DNA from: Mesorhizobium sp. B1-1-8
GTDB taxonomy: Bacteria > Pseudomonadota > Alphaproteobacteria > Rhizobiales > Rhizobiaceae
DNA: 64,000 nt
NCBI RefSeq assembly: GCF_006442795.2
Contig: NZ_CP083956.1
Location: forward strand, 3,945,501 to 4,009,500
Reading direction: 5' to 3'
Part shown: positions 1 through 8,731 of the stretch, in pieces
Layout of the letters: every line of letters begins with the position of its first letter
Position numbering within the stretch: position 1 is the stretch's first letter
Program-made: the position numbers and the translations under genes
Notes under the pieces: model-generated
What the model was told of the DNA's origin: nothing
Databases searched by the model: none
What the model saw: the letters and a program-made list of their open reading frames with translations, nothing else

Positions 1-94
1 ACGCTTGCCGGGGGCACGGGGGCTCGCAAAGGTTCGGCGAAAATAGCGGTTTTGGGCTGGCGCACAACCAACTTTTCCAAAATCCAGGCGGCCT

Positions 95-658
95 TCAGGA
101 TTTTCCAAGCAGCGAACGCAGCTTTTTCTGGAATTCGCTTTCCTCCGGCTGGTCGTCATCGGCGACATCGACGGAGGCTCCGGGCTTGCGCGGATAGGGG
201 TCGATCGCCAGGCCGAAAAACTGCTCGGCCAGCGCCCCGATATCGATGGTGTCGCCGGAAAAGGTTTCGGGGCTGTCCGGCCCGTCCGCTTCGAGGATGA
301 TCTCGCCACCGCCCTCGAAACCTTCGCGCCCAAGCTTCGACTGTTCCGGCAGAAACAGCGCCTCCACCGGCTCGTCGATATGGGCTTCGACCGGGTCGAG
401 TGTAACGATGCAGGCCTGCGTGATGTCGGCTTCGACGCGGCCGCTGACCTTGACGCCGTTGCGCTTCCAGGGCGCTACCATGAGTTCGGCGCGGTAGCTC
501 TCGACCGAGAGCAGATCGTGCTCTGCGGCAAGGGCGGCGCGCTGCCGCTCGTCAGCCTCGACCACAATCGGCAAACCCTTCTGCGGCAGGCGGGCGACAT
601 TGGCGACGAATGACACCGGGCTCCGCGGTTCGGCGTGTTGCATGCTCGCCTCCTTCAT
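95..658 (-). CDS. DUF177 (YceD-family) protein
   Basis: A 187-residue cytosolic protein of the DUF177/YceD family. What is seen: an N-terminal part with an SFVANVARLP-type segment, a central strand CIVTLDPVEAHIDEPVEALF typical of the family, an acidic stretch after it (DGPDSPETFSGDTIDIGALAEQF) and the conserved end DPYPRKPG. Known of the family: YceD genes often lie beside rpmF and plsX and are linked to large-subunit rRNA or ribosome assembly; in rhizobia the family is usually followed by plsX and fabH, which would lie off the left edge here. Its start overlaps the stop of the upstream chaperone gene by 4 bases, so the two are probably co-transcribed. Confidence 0.9.
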   Translation of the reverse strand: MKEASMQHAEPRSPVSFVANVARLPQKGLPIVVEADERQRAALAAEHDLLSVESYRAELMVAPWKRNGVKVSGRVEADITQACIVTLDPVEAHIDEPVEALFLPEQSKLGREGFEGGGEIILEADGPDSPETFSGDTIDIGALAEQFFGLAIDPYPRKPGASVDVADDDQPEESEFQKKLRSLLGKS

Positions 659-1197
659 CCTGCTCCGGCGGCAGGAAACGCCACCGTGCCGGCCACGATC
701 GATTCGGTCGGTTGCGCGGCAAGCTGCCGGGACGCCCCGGAAACGTAGCCGGCAAGCGACGCCGCCTCGGACCAGGCGGCGGAATCGGGCCTGATATTGC
801 GGGCAAGGGCCGCGGCAAGGGCGGCGCGGTCATCCGCTCTCAAGGCGTCGTCATAGGCGGCGGTACGGCCATAGAACATCTTTGCCAGCTTCTTCATGCG
901 TTTCGGCACGCCGACATCGCTGATGCCCAGCTCTCGCAGCGAATGGTCGACATCGAGGAAGAACTCGTCGATCAGCACCTGCGCCACCTCGGCCGCCGCA
1001 TCGTCTTCGTCGCGTAGCCGATGCTGGAACAGGAACATGTGCAGCGACAGCATCTCGAAGCGGCCAAGCGGCGTATCCGGAACATTCCAGTCGGAATAAA
1101 ACACAGTTTGCCGCGCCGCCGCCACGATTTGTGCGTAGAGCGCCTCGGTAATAGCGCGGTTGGCATGGCGTTCGCGGCCAAAAAAGCGCTGGAACAT
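655..1197 (-). CDS. Ubiquinol-cytochrome c chaperone family protein
   Basis: A 180-residue protein of the CBP3/UQCC1 chaperone family, which in mitochondria and alphaproteobacteria supports cytochrome bc1 assembly. I chose the ATG at 1197 (MFQRFFGRERHANRAITEAL) because the further 18 codons upstream are low in family character. Seen: the segment YSDWNVPDTPLGRFEMLSLH, followed by the helical DVDHSLRELGISDVGVPKRM motif, both hallmarks of the family. It overlaps the following DUF177 gene by 4 bases and is divergent from bamE with about 110 bases between the preferred starts. Function in bc1 assembly is inferred from the family. Confidence 0.9.
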   Translation of the reverse strand: MFQRFFGRERHANRAITEALYAQIVAAARQTVFYSDWNVPDTPLGRFEMLSLHMFLFQHRLRDEDDAAAEVAQVLIDEFFLDVDHSLRELGISDVGVPKRMKKLAKMFYGRTAAYDDALRADDRAALAAALARNIRPDSAAWSEAASLAGYVSGASRQLAAQPTESIVAGTVAFPAAGAG

Positions 1198-1311
1198 TGA
1201 GGGCGGTCTCCCGGGGACCTTGTGTTTGAATTGGCCTTGTTGCATCGGCATGCAAGCTGGTTTACCGGTTTTGCGGGCCAGCGCAAGTTGCGGGGATGTG
1301 ATGGAGAATTG

Positions 1312-1833
1312 TTGTTGGGTGCGCTGAAATTCAAGTCGGTTTTTGCGCCGGTGCCCATGGGCATGGCGTCGCTGCTGCTGGCGGTATCAGCGCTTTCGGC
1401 CTGCAATTCGTCCAAGATGCTGGGTGATCTCAGCCCAAGCGAGACGCTGACGCAGGGCTATGTCATCGACCAGCAGGCGGTCGATTCGGTGCCAGTCGGC
1501 TCCAGCCGCGAACAGGTGCTGCTGGCACTGGGCACGCCGTCGACGACGGCGACCTTCGACAACGAGGCCTTCTATTACATTTCGCAGACGCGCAAGCGCT
1601 ATGTCGCCTTCGACAAGCCGCACCTGGTCGACCAGAAGGTGCTGGCGGTCTATTTCGGCGCCGACGGGCGCGTCACCCAGATCGCCAATTACGGCCTGAA
1701 GGACGGCAAGGTCTTCGACTTCATCTCGAGGACGACTCCGACCGGCGGCAAGGACCAGAACTTCCTCAGCCAGATCATCAACGGCGCCTCCAAGCTGGCG
1801 CCAGGCATCCCGGGCGGCGGCGGCACGCCTTGA
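1312..1833 (+). CDS. bamE: Outer membrane protein assembly factor BamE (lipoprotein)
   Basis: Small lipoprotein of the SmpA/OmlA family, part of the BAM complex that inserts beta-barrel proteins in the outer membrane. Seen: a hydrophobic signal ending in a lipobox (ALSAC) about 30 residues in, followed by the SmpA core with GSSREQVLLALGTPS and a later FYYIS strand, then a Gly-rich tail. The frame is open back to an ATG at 1222, but that would add a 30-residue non-signal extension and abut the divergent gene. I prefer TTG at 1312 (about 173 residues), preceded by GGAGA 5 bases upstream; the TTG at 1315 is an alternative. A strong terminator follows. Confidence 0.88.
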   Translation: MLGALKFKSVFAPVPMGMASLLLAVSALSACNSSKMLGDLSPSETLTQGYVIDQQAVDSVPVGSSREQVLLALGTPSTTATFDNEAFYYISQTRKRYVAFDKPHLVDQKVLAVYFGADGRVTQIANYGLKDGKVFDFISRTTPTGGKDQNFLSQIINGASKLAPGIPGGGGTP

Positions 1834-1903
1834 GGCTGCCTCCCCGCCCGGCCCTTTTTATCCTTTTGCTTCGCTGAAGCAGCAACGCCTCAGGCAGCCA
1901 AGG

Positions 1904-1931
1904 CCCGCCGGATCGCTCCGGCGGGTCTTTT
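1904..1931 (+). terminator. Rho-independent terminator after bamE
   Basis: Perfect 9-bp stem (CCCGCCGGA / TCCGGCGGG) with a TCGC loop at 1904-1925, followed by TCTTTTG. It lies 70 bases past the bamE stop and closes that unit before the insertion sequence. Confidence 0.85.
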
Positions 1932-2042
1932 GTTTCGATACACATCCCCGTCATCCACGTAACTGCTCGAAGGCAGTGGGTCAGCTATCCATTGTCAGTG
2001 ACCGAAAAGCCTAGCCCGAATATCTCACCAAAAGAAGTGCAT

Positions 2043-2106
2043 CGGCCCCGAGAATCTGAGAAACTGCTTTTGCAACAAAGAGTTATCAGATTCAGGAACG
2101 GGGTCC
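2043..2106 (+). promoter_or_regulatory. Hairpin masking the transposase ribosome binding site
   Basis: GAATCTGA (2052-2059) pairs with TCAGATTC (2086-2093), and flanking CGGCCCCG (about 2043-2050) can pair imperfectly with CGGGGTCCG (about 2098-2106). The putative ribosome binding site AGGA at 2094-2097 and the bases just before the ATG at 2108 fall in or beside this fold. Many insertion sequences use such a structure to block translation from outside transcripts; that role is inference here. Confidence 0.45.
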
Positions 2107-2107
2107 G

Positions 2108-3490
2108 ATGCAGACACACTGTACTTCCGAGCAGCTTGAATTTGAAGGCTTCGACGGCCACAAAGTTGTGGCTGGTTTCGACGGCGGAGCCATTACCTCA
2201 GACGCGGGCGCCTTGCTTCTGCGTCACGTTGATCGGGCCATCGGGCTGTTCGACCGGGTGGCCTCGTGCTTCGTCGATTACCGCGATCCGGATCTCACGG
2301 TTCACAGCGTCCGCACGTTGGTCGGGCAACGCATCGCAGCGATCGCGCTGGGATACGAGGACATCGACGACCACGACACGCTTCGCCACGACCCGGTGCT
2401 CGCACTTGTGTCGGAACGCTTGACGCCGAAGCGAGACGATTGTGCGGTGCTTGCTGGCAAGTCGACGCTCAACCGGCTGGAGCATGGCCGGGTCGGGGAG
2501 CCGACGCGCTATCACAAGATCAGCTACGACAGGCTAGCGTTGGAGGCCTTGTTCGTGGACCTGTTCCTAAAAGCCCACGACAAGCCGCCGGCCGAGATCG
2601 TGCTCGATCTCGACGCCACCGATGATCCGCTGCACGGCCGGCAGGAAGGCAGGTTCTTTCACGGCTACTACAACTGCTACTGCTACCTGCCGCTCTACAT
2701 CTTCTGCGGCCGGCACCTTTTGGCGGCAAAGCTCAGGCGTTCCAACATCGATGCCAGCAAAGGAGCGGTCGAGGAGGTTGAGCGGATCGTGACCCAGATC
2801 CGCAAAACCTGGCCCAGGGTCCACATCATCCTGCGCGCTGATTCCGGCTTTGCGCGCGAGGAACTGATGGCCTGGTGCGAGATCAATCGCGTCGACTACG
2901 TCTTCGGCCTCGCCCGCAATGAACGGCTGGAAACCAAGATCGCCCCGACCTTGAAGGAAGCCTGCCTGGCATCTCGGGCAAGCGGGCAGGCCGCCCGGGT
3001 CTTCCGCGACTTCAGGTGGTCGACAAAAGACAGCTGGTCGCGCCGCAGGCGGGTCGTGGCCAAGGCCGAATGGACGACGCAGGGCGCCAATCCGCGCTTC
3101 ATCGTGACGTCACTCAAGCCGGGGCGCTGGGCGGCACGGGTGCTTTACGAGGAGCTCTACTGCGCCCGCGGCGACATGGAGAACCGGATCAAGGAGTGCC
3201 AGCTCGACCTCTACGCTGATCGCACCAGTGCCAACACCATGCGCGCCAATCAGCTGCGGCTGTGGTTCGCCTCGTTTGCGTATGTCCTGATCTGCGCCTT
3301 GCGTCGCCTCGGTCTTGCCCATACCCGGCTCGCCAACGCCAGTTGCGGCACGATCAGATTGAAACTGCTGAAGATCGGCGCGCAGGTGCGCGTCTCGGTT
3401 CGTCGCATCAAGGTGGCGATGGCCTCAGCGTGTCCCTATGCCGAGGAGTTCGCCCTGGCTCACGCCCGAATACGTGCCGCGGCTCTGTAA
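2108..3490 (+). CDS. IS1380-family transposase
   Basis: A 460-residue DDE transposase. Family features seen: an N-terminal FDGGAITSDAGALLLRHVD segment, the DYRDPDLTVHSVRTLVGQRI region, an Asp-rich EIVLDLDATDDPLHG block carrying the first catalytic Asp near residue 170, the ILRADSGFAREELMAWCE block with the second Asp near residue 243, and a later CARGDMENRIKECQLDLYADR block with the catalytic Glu near residue 361. Full length for the family with no internal stop, so probably intact. No partner gene is present. An upstream hairpin may restrain translation. Confidence 0.93.
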   Translation: MQTHCTSEQLEFEGFDGHKVVAGFDGGAITSDAGALLLRHVDRAIGLFDRVASCFVDYRDPDLTVHSVRTLVGQRIAAIALGYEDIDDHDTLRHDPVLALVSERLTPKRDDCAVLAGKSTLNRLEHGRVGEPTRYHKISYDRLALEALFVDLFLKAHDKPPAEIVLDLDATDDPLHGRQEGRFFHGYYNCYCYLPLYIFCGRHLLAAKLRRSNIDASKGAVEEVERIVTQIRKTWPRVHIILRADSGFAREELMAWCEINRVDYVFGLARNERLETKIAPTLKEACLASRASGQAARVFRDFRWSTKDSWSRRRRVVAKAEWTTQGANPRFIVTSLKPGRWAARVLYEELYCARGDMENRIKECQLDLYADRTSANTMRANQLRLWFASFAYVLICALRRLGLAHTRLANASCGTIRLKLLKIGAQVRVSVRRIKVAMASACPYAEEFALAHARIRAAAL

Positions 3491-4437
3491 TGCCGCCGGA
3501 CCTGAACCCTTCTCACAAACAATAGAGGACACATTGCTGAAGACCTGACCGTCGCCACACCGCGGCGCTGATCGCCGCCGTCCTCGAACTCCACAGCCAT
3601 GCCAATGGCCGCGCCGCCTCAAAGCGCAGCCCGGCGATAGATTCGGTGAGAGAAGCGGGCTAGCCGCCGCCGCTTTTGCAGGAGTTCCCAATGCGGATGA
3701 CCGGGCACGGGTCCGCGCGCTCTGCCGCACGTCCGAAGGGGTCGCGCCAAAATGTCTGCGGAATGCATGATTGAAGGTCGACAGATCGCCAAAGCCGGCG
3801 TCGAAGGCAATCGAACCGATGGTGAGATGGTCGCAGCGAGGATCGAGCAGCCGCCGGTGGGCCAGCGAAAGCCGGCGGCCGAGCACGAATTGCGACAGCG
3901 ACGTGCCCTCGCCTTCGAACAGCTTGCGGATATAGCGCGGGCTGACTTGGTGCCTTTTGGCCAAAGCCTCCGAGCCGACATCGTCGTTGGCCAGGTTTTT
4001 CTCAATGTCGGCTTTGACCGCTTTCAGACGTCCCGCACGCGGGCCACGTCCGGCGACAGTTTCTTCCGCATCGCGCGCCGCACCCATGGCAATGGCGACC
4101 AGATCATGAACATAGGTGAGGTCCGCTTCAGACAAGCTCGTGTCACCTGCCACCAGATCCAGGCAGGTCCTCAGCAAATGGAACGTATCGCGCGCCTGCT
4201 GCCCAACAGCTTCATCGAGGCGGCATCTATCCCTGCCATGGACAATCGCAGGGCGGAGGATTGAACAGACGAATCATCGCCCAGCACCTCAAGCTGCGCG
4301 ACCATGCGACGGAGCAGGTCGATATAGGTCGACCGGTCGCCGCCCAGGCGTGAGAGCTCAGTGGCAAATCGGACAGGTCCGAATTTGGCAGCACGGTTTC
4401 TCATGATGCTGTCCCGCTGCGATTGTCGTCTATTCAT
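3425..4437 (-). pseudogene. AraC-family regulator, truncated and frameshifted
   Basis: The C-terminal half is a clear AraC/XylS double helix-turn-helix: ALAKRHQVSPRYIRKLFEGE, then IGSIAFDAGFGDLSTFNHAF and RHFGATPSDVR (ending near 3722). Upstream, the protein continues as DEAVGQQARDTFHLLRTCLD in this frame, but the preceding part (FATELSRLGGDRSTYIDLLR) is in another frame; the switch lies near 4205-4225. The recovered N-terminus begins only at 4404 or 4437, well short of the roughly 310 residues of AraC_binding_2-type regulators, so the sensor domain is mostly missing. After the DNA-binding domain the frame runs on about 100 codons without family character and stops inside the IS transposase gene. 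Probably non-functional. Confidence 0.8.
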
Positions 4438-4610
4438 TTTCGATCTTGCAGAGGCGCGTTTGCGTAAACGGCGTCTCATTCCGACCGGCGGCAATCGGGG
4501 GCAGTTGATGAATACATTTCTTGTCGTTTGCAGACAAAAGACAAATTGTCGGGCTATGGATGAGGTCTGCTCAGCTATCTGACCCGCCTGCACGTTTGAG
4601 GACCGCCTGA
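4438..4610. other. Intergenic region between AraC remnant and LysR gene
   Basis: A 173-base divergent spacer, AT-richer than its surroundings around 4505-4560. It presumably carries the promoter of the LysR gene; I see no clear palindromic operator beyond scattered T-N11-A-like matches, which are too weak to call. Confidence 0.35.
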
Positions 4611-5519
4611 ATGAGACGTCTGCCACAACTGGAATCGCTTCGCGTCTTCGAAGCCATCGCCCGGCTGGGCAGCTTCAAACGCGCCGGCGAGGAGTTGAAC
4701 GTCACTGCCAGCGCCATCAGCCATCGCATCGCCGATCTCGAGGCCGATCTCGGCATATCCCTGTTCATCAGGCATGTGCGCCGCGTGGAACTGACCATGG
4801 AAGGCGAGAGACTGGCGGCTGGCGTTCGGCGCGCGCTGTTGGAGATCGAGGCCACAGTGGCCGGCGTCACCCGGCATGAACGCACGCGCCTCCGGGTCGC
4901 GGCGACACCGTCGCATGCTGTCCGCTGGCTGGCGCCGCGGCTCGGTCGCTTTCGCGAGAAAAATCCGAAGACCGAAATCGATATCGTTGCCGACCTGGCG
5001 CTCGTCGACCTGTCGCAGCGGACGATCGACGTCGCCCTGCGGTTCGGCGGCGGCCTCTATTCGGGGGTGGAGACGGAATGGCTGATGGCAGACACGATCT
5101 TTCCCGTGGCCAGCCCCGGCTATCTTGCCGCCCATCCTCCGGTCACCGATCCGCACGACGTGCTGAGGCTGTCCCGCATTCTCGACATAACGGCTGAAAA
5201 CGATGGCAGCGGCGCCAATTGGCGGCAATGGTTCGAGGCGAACAAGCTGCCGCTGGACACGATCGGCGACGGCATGAACCTGAACGGCGCCTTGCTGTCG
5301 CTCGAGGCCGCGGCAAGCGGACTTGGTGTTGCCATCGCGCGGAAATCGCTGGTCGAAAACGAATTGCGAACCGGCCGTCTCGTGCGGCTGCTGACGATGG
5401 ACGTGCCTACCAACTGGGATCACTATGCGCTGGTGTTGCCGACGCTGTCTGCGTGGGGGCCTGCCAGGTCGTTCATCGATTGGTTGAAGACGGAATCAAG
5501 CGCAAGCAGCGGGGTCTGA
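4611..5519 (+). CDS. LysR-family transcriptional regulator (GcvA-like)
   Basis: A 302-residue LysR regulator. Seen: N-terminal winged helix-turn-helix (RVFEAIARLGSFKRAGEELN then VTASAISHRIADLEADLG) and a C-terminal periplasmic-binding-like domain from about residue 90, including the TIDVALRFGGGLYSGVETEW and DLSQR segments typical of the GcvA/AmpR subgroup. The first helix-turn-helix residues PQLESLRVFEAIARLGSF are the classic GcvA start. Target genes are unknown: it stands divergent from a dead AraC gene and convergent with hppA. Ends 20 bases before a bidirectional terminator. Confidence 0.93.
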   Translation: MRRLPQLESLRVFEAIARLGSFKRAGEELNVTASAISHRIADLEADLGISLFIRHVRRVELTMEGERLAAGVRRALLEIEATVAGVTRHERTRLRVAATPSHAVRWLAPRLGRFREKNPKTEIDIVADLALVDLSQRTIDVALRFGGGLYSGVETEWLMADTIFPVASPGYLAAHPPVTDPHDVLRLSRILDITAENDGSGANWRQWFEANKLPLDTIGDGMNLNGALLSLEAAASGLGVAIARKSLVENELRTGRLVRLLTMDVPTNWDHYALVLPTLSAWGPARSFIDWLKTESSASSGV

Positions 5520-5540
5520 CCTCTGAGCGCCCTCAAATAA

Positions 5541-5571
5541 AACCCGCAGGGATAGCTCCCCGCGGGTTGTT
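5541..5571. terminator. Bidirectional terminator between LysR gene and hppA
   Basis: AACCCGC (5541-5547) pairs with GCGGGTT (5562-5568), with an inner GGGA/TCCC pair. T-rich tracts follow on both sides (TGTTGTTTT on the plus strand, TTTATTTG on the minus strand), suiting the two converging genes. Confidence 0.75.
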
Positions 5572-5597
5572 GTTTTCGGAACAAACGCTGCGCTGCC

Positions 5598-7739
5598 TCA
5601 GCCGTGCGCGAGCACGGCAAGCAGCAGCAACGCGACGATGTTGGTAATCTTGATTGCCGGGTTGACGGCCGGACCGGCGGTGTCCTTGTAGGGATCGCCG
5701 ACAGTGTCGCCGGTGACCGAGGCCTTATGCGCCTCGGAGCCCTTCATGTGCTTGACGCCGCCCTTGTCGGTAAAACCGTCCTCGAACGACTTCTTGGCGT
5801 TGTCCCAGGCGCCGCCGCCAGAGGTCATCGAGATGGCGACGAACAGGCCGTTGACGATGACGCCGAGCAACGAGGCGCCAAGCGCGGCAAAGGCGGAAGC
5901 CCTGGAGCCGGAGATTAGCATGACGCCGAAATAGACGACGAGCGGCGCCAGCACCGGCAGCAGCGAGGGGATGATCATTTCCCGGATCGCCGCCCTGGTC
6001 AGAATGTCGACAGCGCGCGCATAGTTCGGCTTCGAGGTGCCGGCCATGATGCCCGGATTCTCGCGGAACTGCTTGCGCACTTCCTCGACGATGGAACCGG
6101 CCGCACGGCCGACGGCGGTCATGGCAATGCCGCCGAACAGATACGGGATCAGGCCGCCGAAGATCAGGCCGGCGACGACGTAAGGGTTGGAGAGGTCGAA
6201 GGAGACATCGCCCATGCCCTGGAAGTAGGGGTATTTGTCGCCGTTGGCGGCGAAGAACTTCAGATCGTTCGAATAGGCGGCGAACAGCACCAGCGCGCCG
6301 AGGCCGGCCGAGCCGATGGCATAGCCCTTGGTCACCGCCTTGGTGGTGTTGCCGACGGCGTCGAGCGCGTCAGTCGAGTGGCGCACTTCCTTGGGCAGGC
6401 CGGCCATCTCGGCAATGCCGCCGGCGTTGTCGGTGACCGGACCGAAGGCGTCGAGCGCGACAATCATGCCGGCGAGGCCGAGCATGGTGGTGACGGCGAT
6501 CGCCGTGCCGAAGAGGCCGCCAAGCTGATACGTGGCAATGATGCCGCCGACGATGACGAGAGCTGGCAGCGCCGTCGATTCCAGCGACACGGCAAGGCCC
6601 TGGATGACATTGGTGCCGTGGCCGGTGACCGAGGCCTGGGCGATCGAATTGACCGGACGCTTGTTGGTGCCAGTGTAGTATTCGGTGATCACCACGATGA
6701 GACCGGTCACAGCCAAGCCGATCAGGCCGCAGATGAACAGGTTCTTGCCGGTAATGGTCATGCCGGCGACGGTGCCGACTTCGCCCCAGCCGAGGCATAC
6801 CGAGGTGGCGATGGCGAGGCCGACGACCGACAGCAGGCCGGTGACGATCAGGCCCTTGTACAGCGCGCCCATGATCGAGCCGTTGGAGCCGAGCTTGACG
6901 AAGAAGGTGCCGACGATCGAAGTCAGGATGCAGGCGCCGCAGATGGCCAGCGGATAGAGCATCGCAGCACCAAGCACTGCCGTGCCGCCGAAGAAGATGG
7001 AGGCGAGAACCATGGTGGCGACGACGGTCACCGCATAGGTCTCGAAAAGGTCGGCGGCCATGCCGGCGCAGTCGCCGACATTGTCGCCGACGTTGTCGGC
7101 GATGGTGGCCGGATTGCGCGGATCGTCTTCCGGGATGCCGGCCTCGACCTTGCCGACGAGATCGCCGCCGACGTCGGCGCCCTTGGTGAAGATGCCGCCG
7201 CCGAGACGGGCGAAGATCGAGATCAGCGAGGCGCCGAAGCCGAGCGAGACCAGCGCGTCGATGACGGTGCGGTCATTGGGCTGAAGGCCCATGGGGCTGG
7301 TCAGGATGAGGTAGTAGATGGATACGCCGAGCAGCGCCAGGCCAGCCACGAGCATGCCGGTGATGGCGCCCGACTTGAAGGCGATGTCGAGGCCGGCGGC
7401 GAGGCTGTTGGAAGCGGCCTGCGCGGTACGCACATTGGCGCGCACCGAGACGTGCATGCCGATGAAGCCGGCGGCGCCCGAGAGCACGGCGCCGATCAGG
7501 AAGCCGATCGCCGAGGTGATGGACAGCAGCCACCAGGCAAGAATGAGCACGACGATGCCGACGATGGCGATGGTCGTGTACTGGCGCGCCAGATAGGCCT
7601 GGGCGCCTTCGCGGATGGCGGCGGAGATTTCCTGCATGCGCTGATTGCCCTGATCGGACGCAAGGACCGAACGTGTCGCCCAGATGGCGTACAGGACTGA
7701 AAGCAGGCCGCAGGCGATGACGGCGTAAAGAATGGTCAT
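5598..7739 (-). CDS. hppA: K+-insensitive pyrophosphate-energized proton pump
   Basis: A 713-residue membrane pyrophosphatase that couples PPi hydrolysis to H+ translocation; about 16 membrane segments are expected. Seen: the substrate-site block [20 protein letters not shown], then [20 protein letters not shown], and the later [16 protein letters not shown] with [16 protein letters not shown]. The Lys in GNTTKA and the Thr in the following TKG are the signature of K+-independent enzymes (K+-dependent ones carry GNTTAA-type residues). A C-terminal block with [17 protein letters not shown] is conserved. Monocistronic, ending at a bidirectional terminator, with a 242-base upstream spacer. Confidence 0.97.
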   Translation of the reverse strand: MTILYAVIACGLLSVLYAIWATRSVLASDQGNQRMQEISAAIREGAQAYLARQYTTIAIVGIVVLILAWWLLSITSAIGFLIGAVLSGAAGFIGMHVSVRANVRTAQAASNSLAAGLDIAFKSGAITGMLVAGLALLGVSIYYLILTSPMGLQPNDRTVIDALVSLGFGASLISIFARLGGGIFTKGADVGGDLVGKVEAGIPEDDPRNPATIADNVGDNVGDCAGMAADLFETYAVTVVATMVLASIFFGGTAVLGAAMLYPLAICGACILTSIVGTFFVKLGSNGSIMGALYKGLIVTGLLSVVGLAIATSVCLGWGEVGTVAGMTITGKNLFICGLIGLAVTGLIVVITEYYTGTNKRPVNSIAQASVTGHGTNVIQGLAVSLESTALPALVIVGGIIATYQLGGLFGTAIAVTTMLGLAGMIVALDAFGPVTDNAGGIAEMAGLPKEVRHSTDALDAVGNTTKAVTKGYAIGSAGLGALVLFAAYSNDLKFFAANGDKYPYFQGMGDVSFDLSNPYVVAGLIFGGLIPYLFGGIAMTAVGRAAGSIVEEVRKQFRENPGIMAGTSKPNYARAVDILTRAAIREMIIPSLLPVLAPLVVYFGVMLISGSRASAFAALGASLLGVIVNGLFVAISMTSGGGAWDNAKKSFEDGFTDKGGVKHMKGSEAHKASVTGDTVGDPYKDTAGPAVNPAIKITNIVALLLLAVLAHG

Positions 7740-7981
7740 TGCCGAATTTTCCTCGATTGGTGGCCCGAAAGAACCCCTCCCCGGGCCGTTGAGACGGGAG
7801 GCGGATACCGCAAAAAGCGGATTCCGCCTCTTCGCTGCGGTGTATGCGAAACAGGGCTCGGAACGTCAAGATATTGTTCGGTTTTTGCCCGGCTTTCGCC
7901 AGAAAGGCGTATGTGCCAGCGTGGCGGTCGGAGTCGCCGTTCGATTAGATCGATTGAAATGACGCGACGGAACAATCACTG
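7740..7981. other. Spacer upstream of hppA
   Basis: 242 bases between the end of the yehW-like gene and the hppA start, both on the minus strand. It must hold the hppA promoter. I see no terminator with a clear T tract for the ABC operon and no recognisable riboswitch. Confidence 0.3.
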
Positions 7982-8731
7982 CTACTCCGCCTCCCGCCCC
8001 ATCCGGCGCGCGGCATAGCGTTCGATCGCCGACAGGGCGTCATAGATCAGCACGGCAAGCGCGGCAACGATCAGGCCGCCCTGCAGGACGAAGGCTAAGT
8101 TGTTCGAGATCAGGCCGGCGATGATCACTTCGCCCAGCGTCTTGGCCGCCACCGTCGAGCCGATGGTGGCAGTGGCCAGACTGATCACCACCGAGAGCCG
8201 GATGCCGCCGAGGATCACCGGGGCGCTCAGCGGCAGTTCGACCTTCACCAGCCTTTGCCAGCCGGTCATGCCGGCGCCGCGCGCCGCCTCCATGACGTTG
8301 CCCGGTAACGTCGTCAGGCCGGTCAGCGCGTTTTCGAAGATCGGCAGCAGACCATAGAGGAAGAGCGCGATCAGCGTCGGCTTCTCGCCGAAGCCGACGG
8401 CAGGCACGGCCAGCGCCAGTACCGCGACCGGCGGAAAGGTCTGGCCGATGTTGACCAGGCTGCGCGACAGCGGCAGGAATTCCGCACCGGCAGGCCGGGT
8501 GACGAGGATGGCTAGCGCCACCGCGACGATTGTTGCGGCCACAGTGGCGATCAGCACGGTCCGCAGGTGCTGCAGTGTCAGGACAAGCAGGCTGCCCTGG
8601 TTGTAGATTACCGGCGCGCCGTTCTCGGTCAGCGGCCTGAGCAGCGGCTCGAACCAGCCGGGGCTGGTGATGAAGACCACCAGCAGCACCAGAAGGGCAA
8701 GCCTCAGCAGCGCGGGCAGCCAGGCCTTCAT
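7982..8731 (-). CDS. yehW: Osmoprotectant ABC transporter permease (YehW-type)
   Basis: A 249-residue inner-membrane permease with about six membrane segments and a binding-protein-dependent transport motif (EAARGAGMTGWQRLVKVELP). It is the last gene of a four-gene operon in the order found for yehZYXW in E. coli (binding protein, long permease, ATPase, short permease), with matching protein sizes. The ATG at 8731 is chosen since it overlaps the ATPase stop by 4 bases; the longer open frame upstream reads Arg-rich shadow sequence. Substrate by family: glycine betaine or a related compatible solute, with modest certainty. Confidence 0.88.
   Translation of the reverse strand: MKAWLPALLRLALLVLLVVFITSPGWFEPLLRPLTENGAPVIYNQGSLLVLTLQHLRTVLIATVAATIVAVALAILVTRPAGAEFLPLSRSLVNIGQTFPPVAVLALAVPAVGFGEKPTLIALFLYGLLPIFENALTGLTTLPGNVMEAARGAGMTGWQRLVKVELPLSAPVILGGIRLSVVISLATATIGSTVAAKTLGEVIIAGLISNNLAFVLQGGLIVAALAVLIYDALSAIERYAARRMGREAE

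Larger units (their letters stand above)
2043..3490 (+). mobile_element. IS1380-type insertion sequence (minimum extent)
   Basis: The element contains one transposase gene and an upstream hairpin. I could not identify a convincing pair of terminal inverted repeats or a target duplication, so the range given is only the hairpin plus the gene; true ends probably lie within about 1990-2045 and 3491-3560. The element sits between the bamE terminator and a decayed AraC gene, whose open frame runs from the right side into the element. Confidence 0.6.

Noticed and set aside
1-94. Start of plsX at the left edge
   Set aside because: plsX usually follows DUF177, but the 94 bases present show no coding match, so I do not call it.
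1990-3560. Exact IS1380 terminal inverted repeats
   Set aside because: Candidate left and right edges did not match as inverted repeats, so no ends are claimed.
6378-7700. Long plus-strand open frame opposite hppA
   Set aside because: It is the antisense of a well-conserved gene; low-complexity Gly/Asp/Glu-rich product and no family motif.
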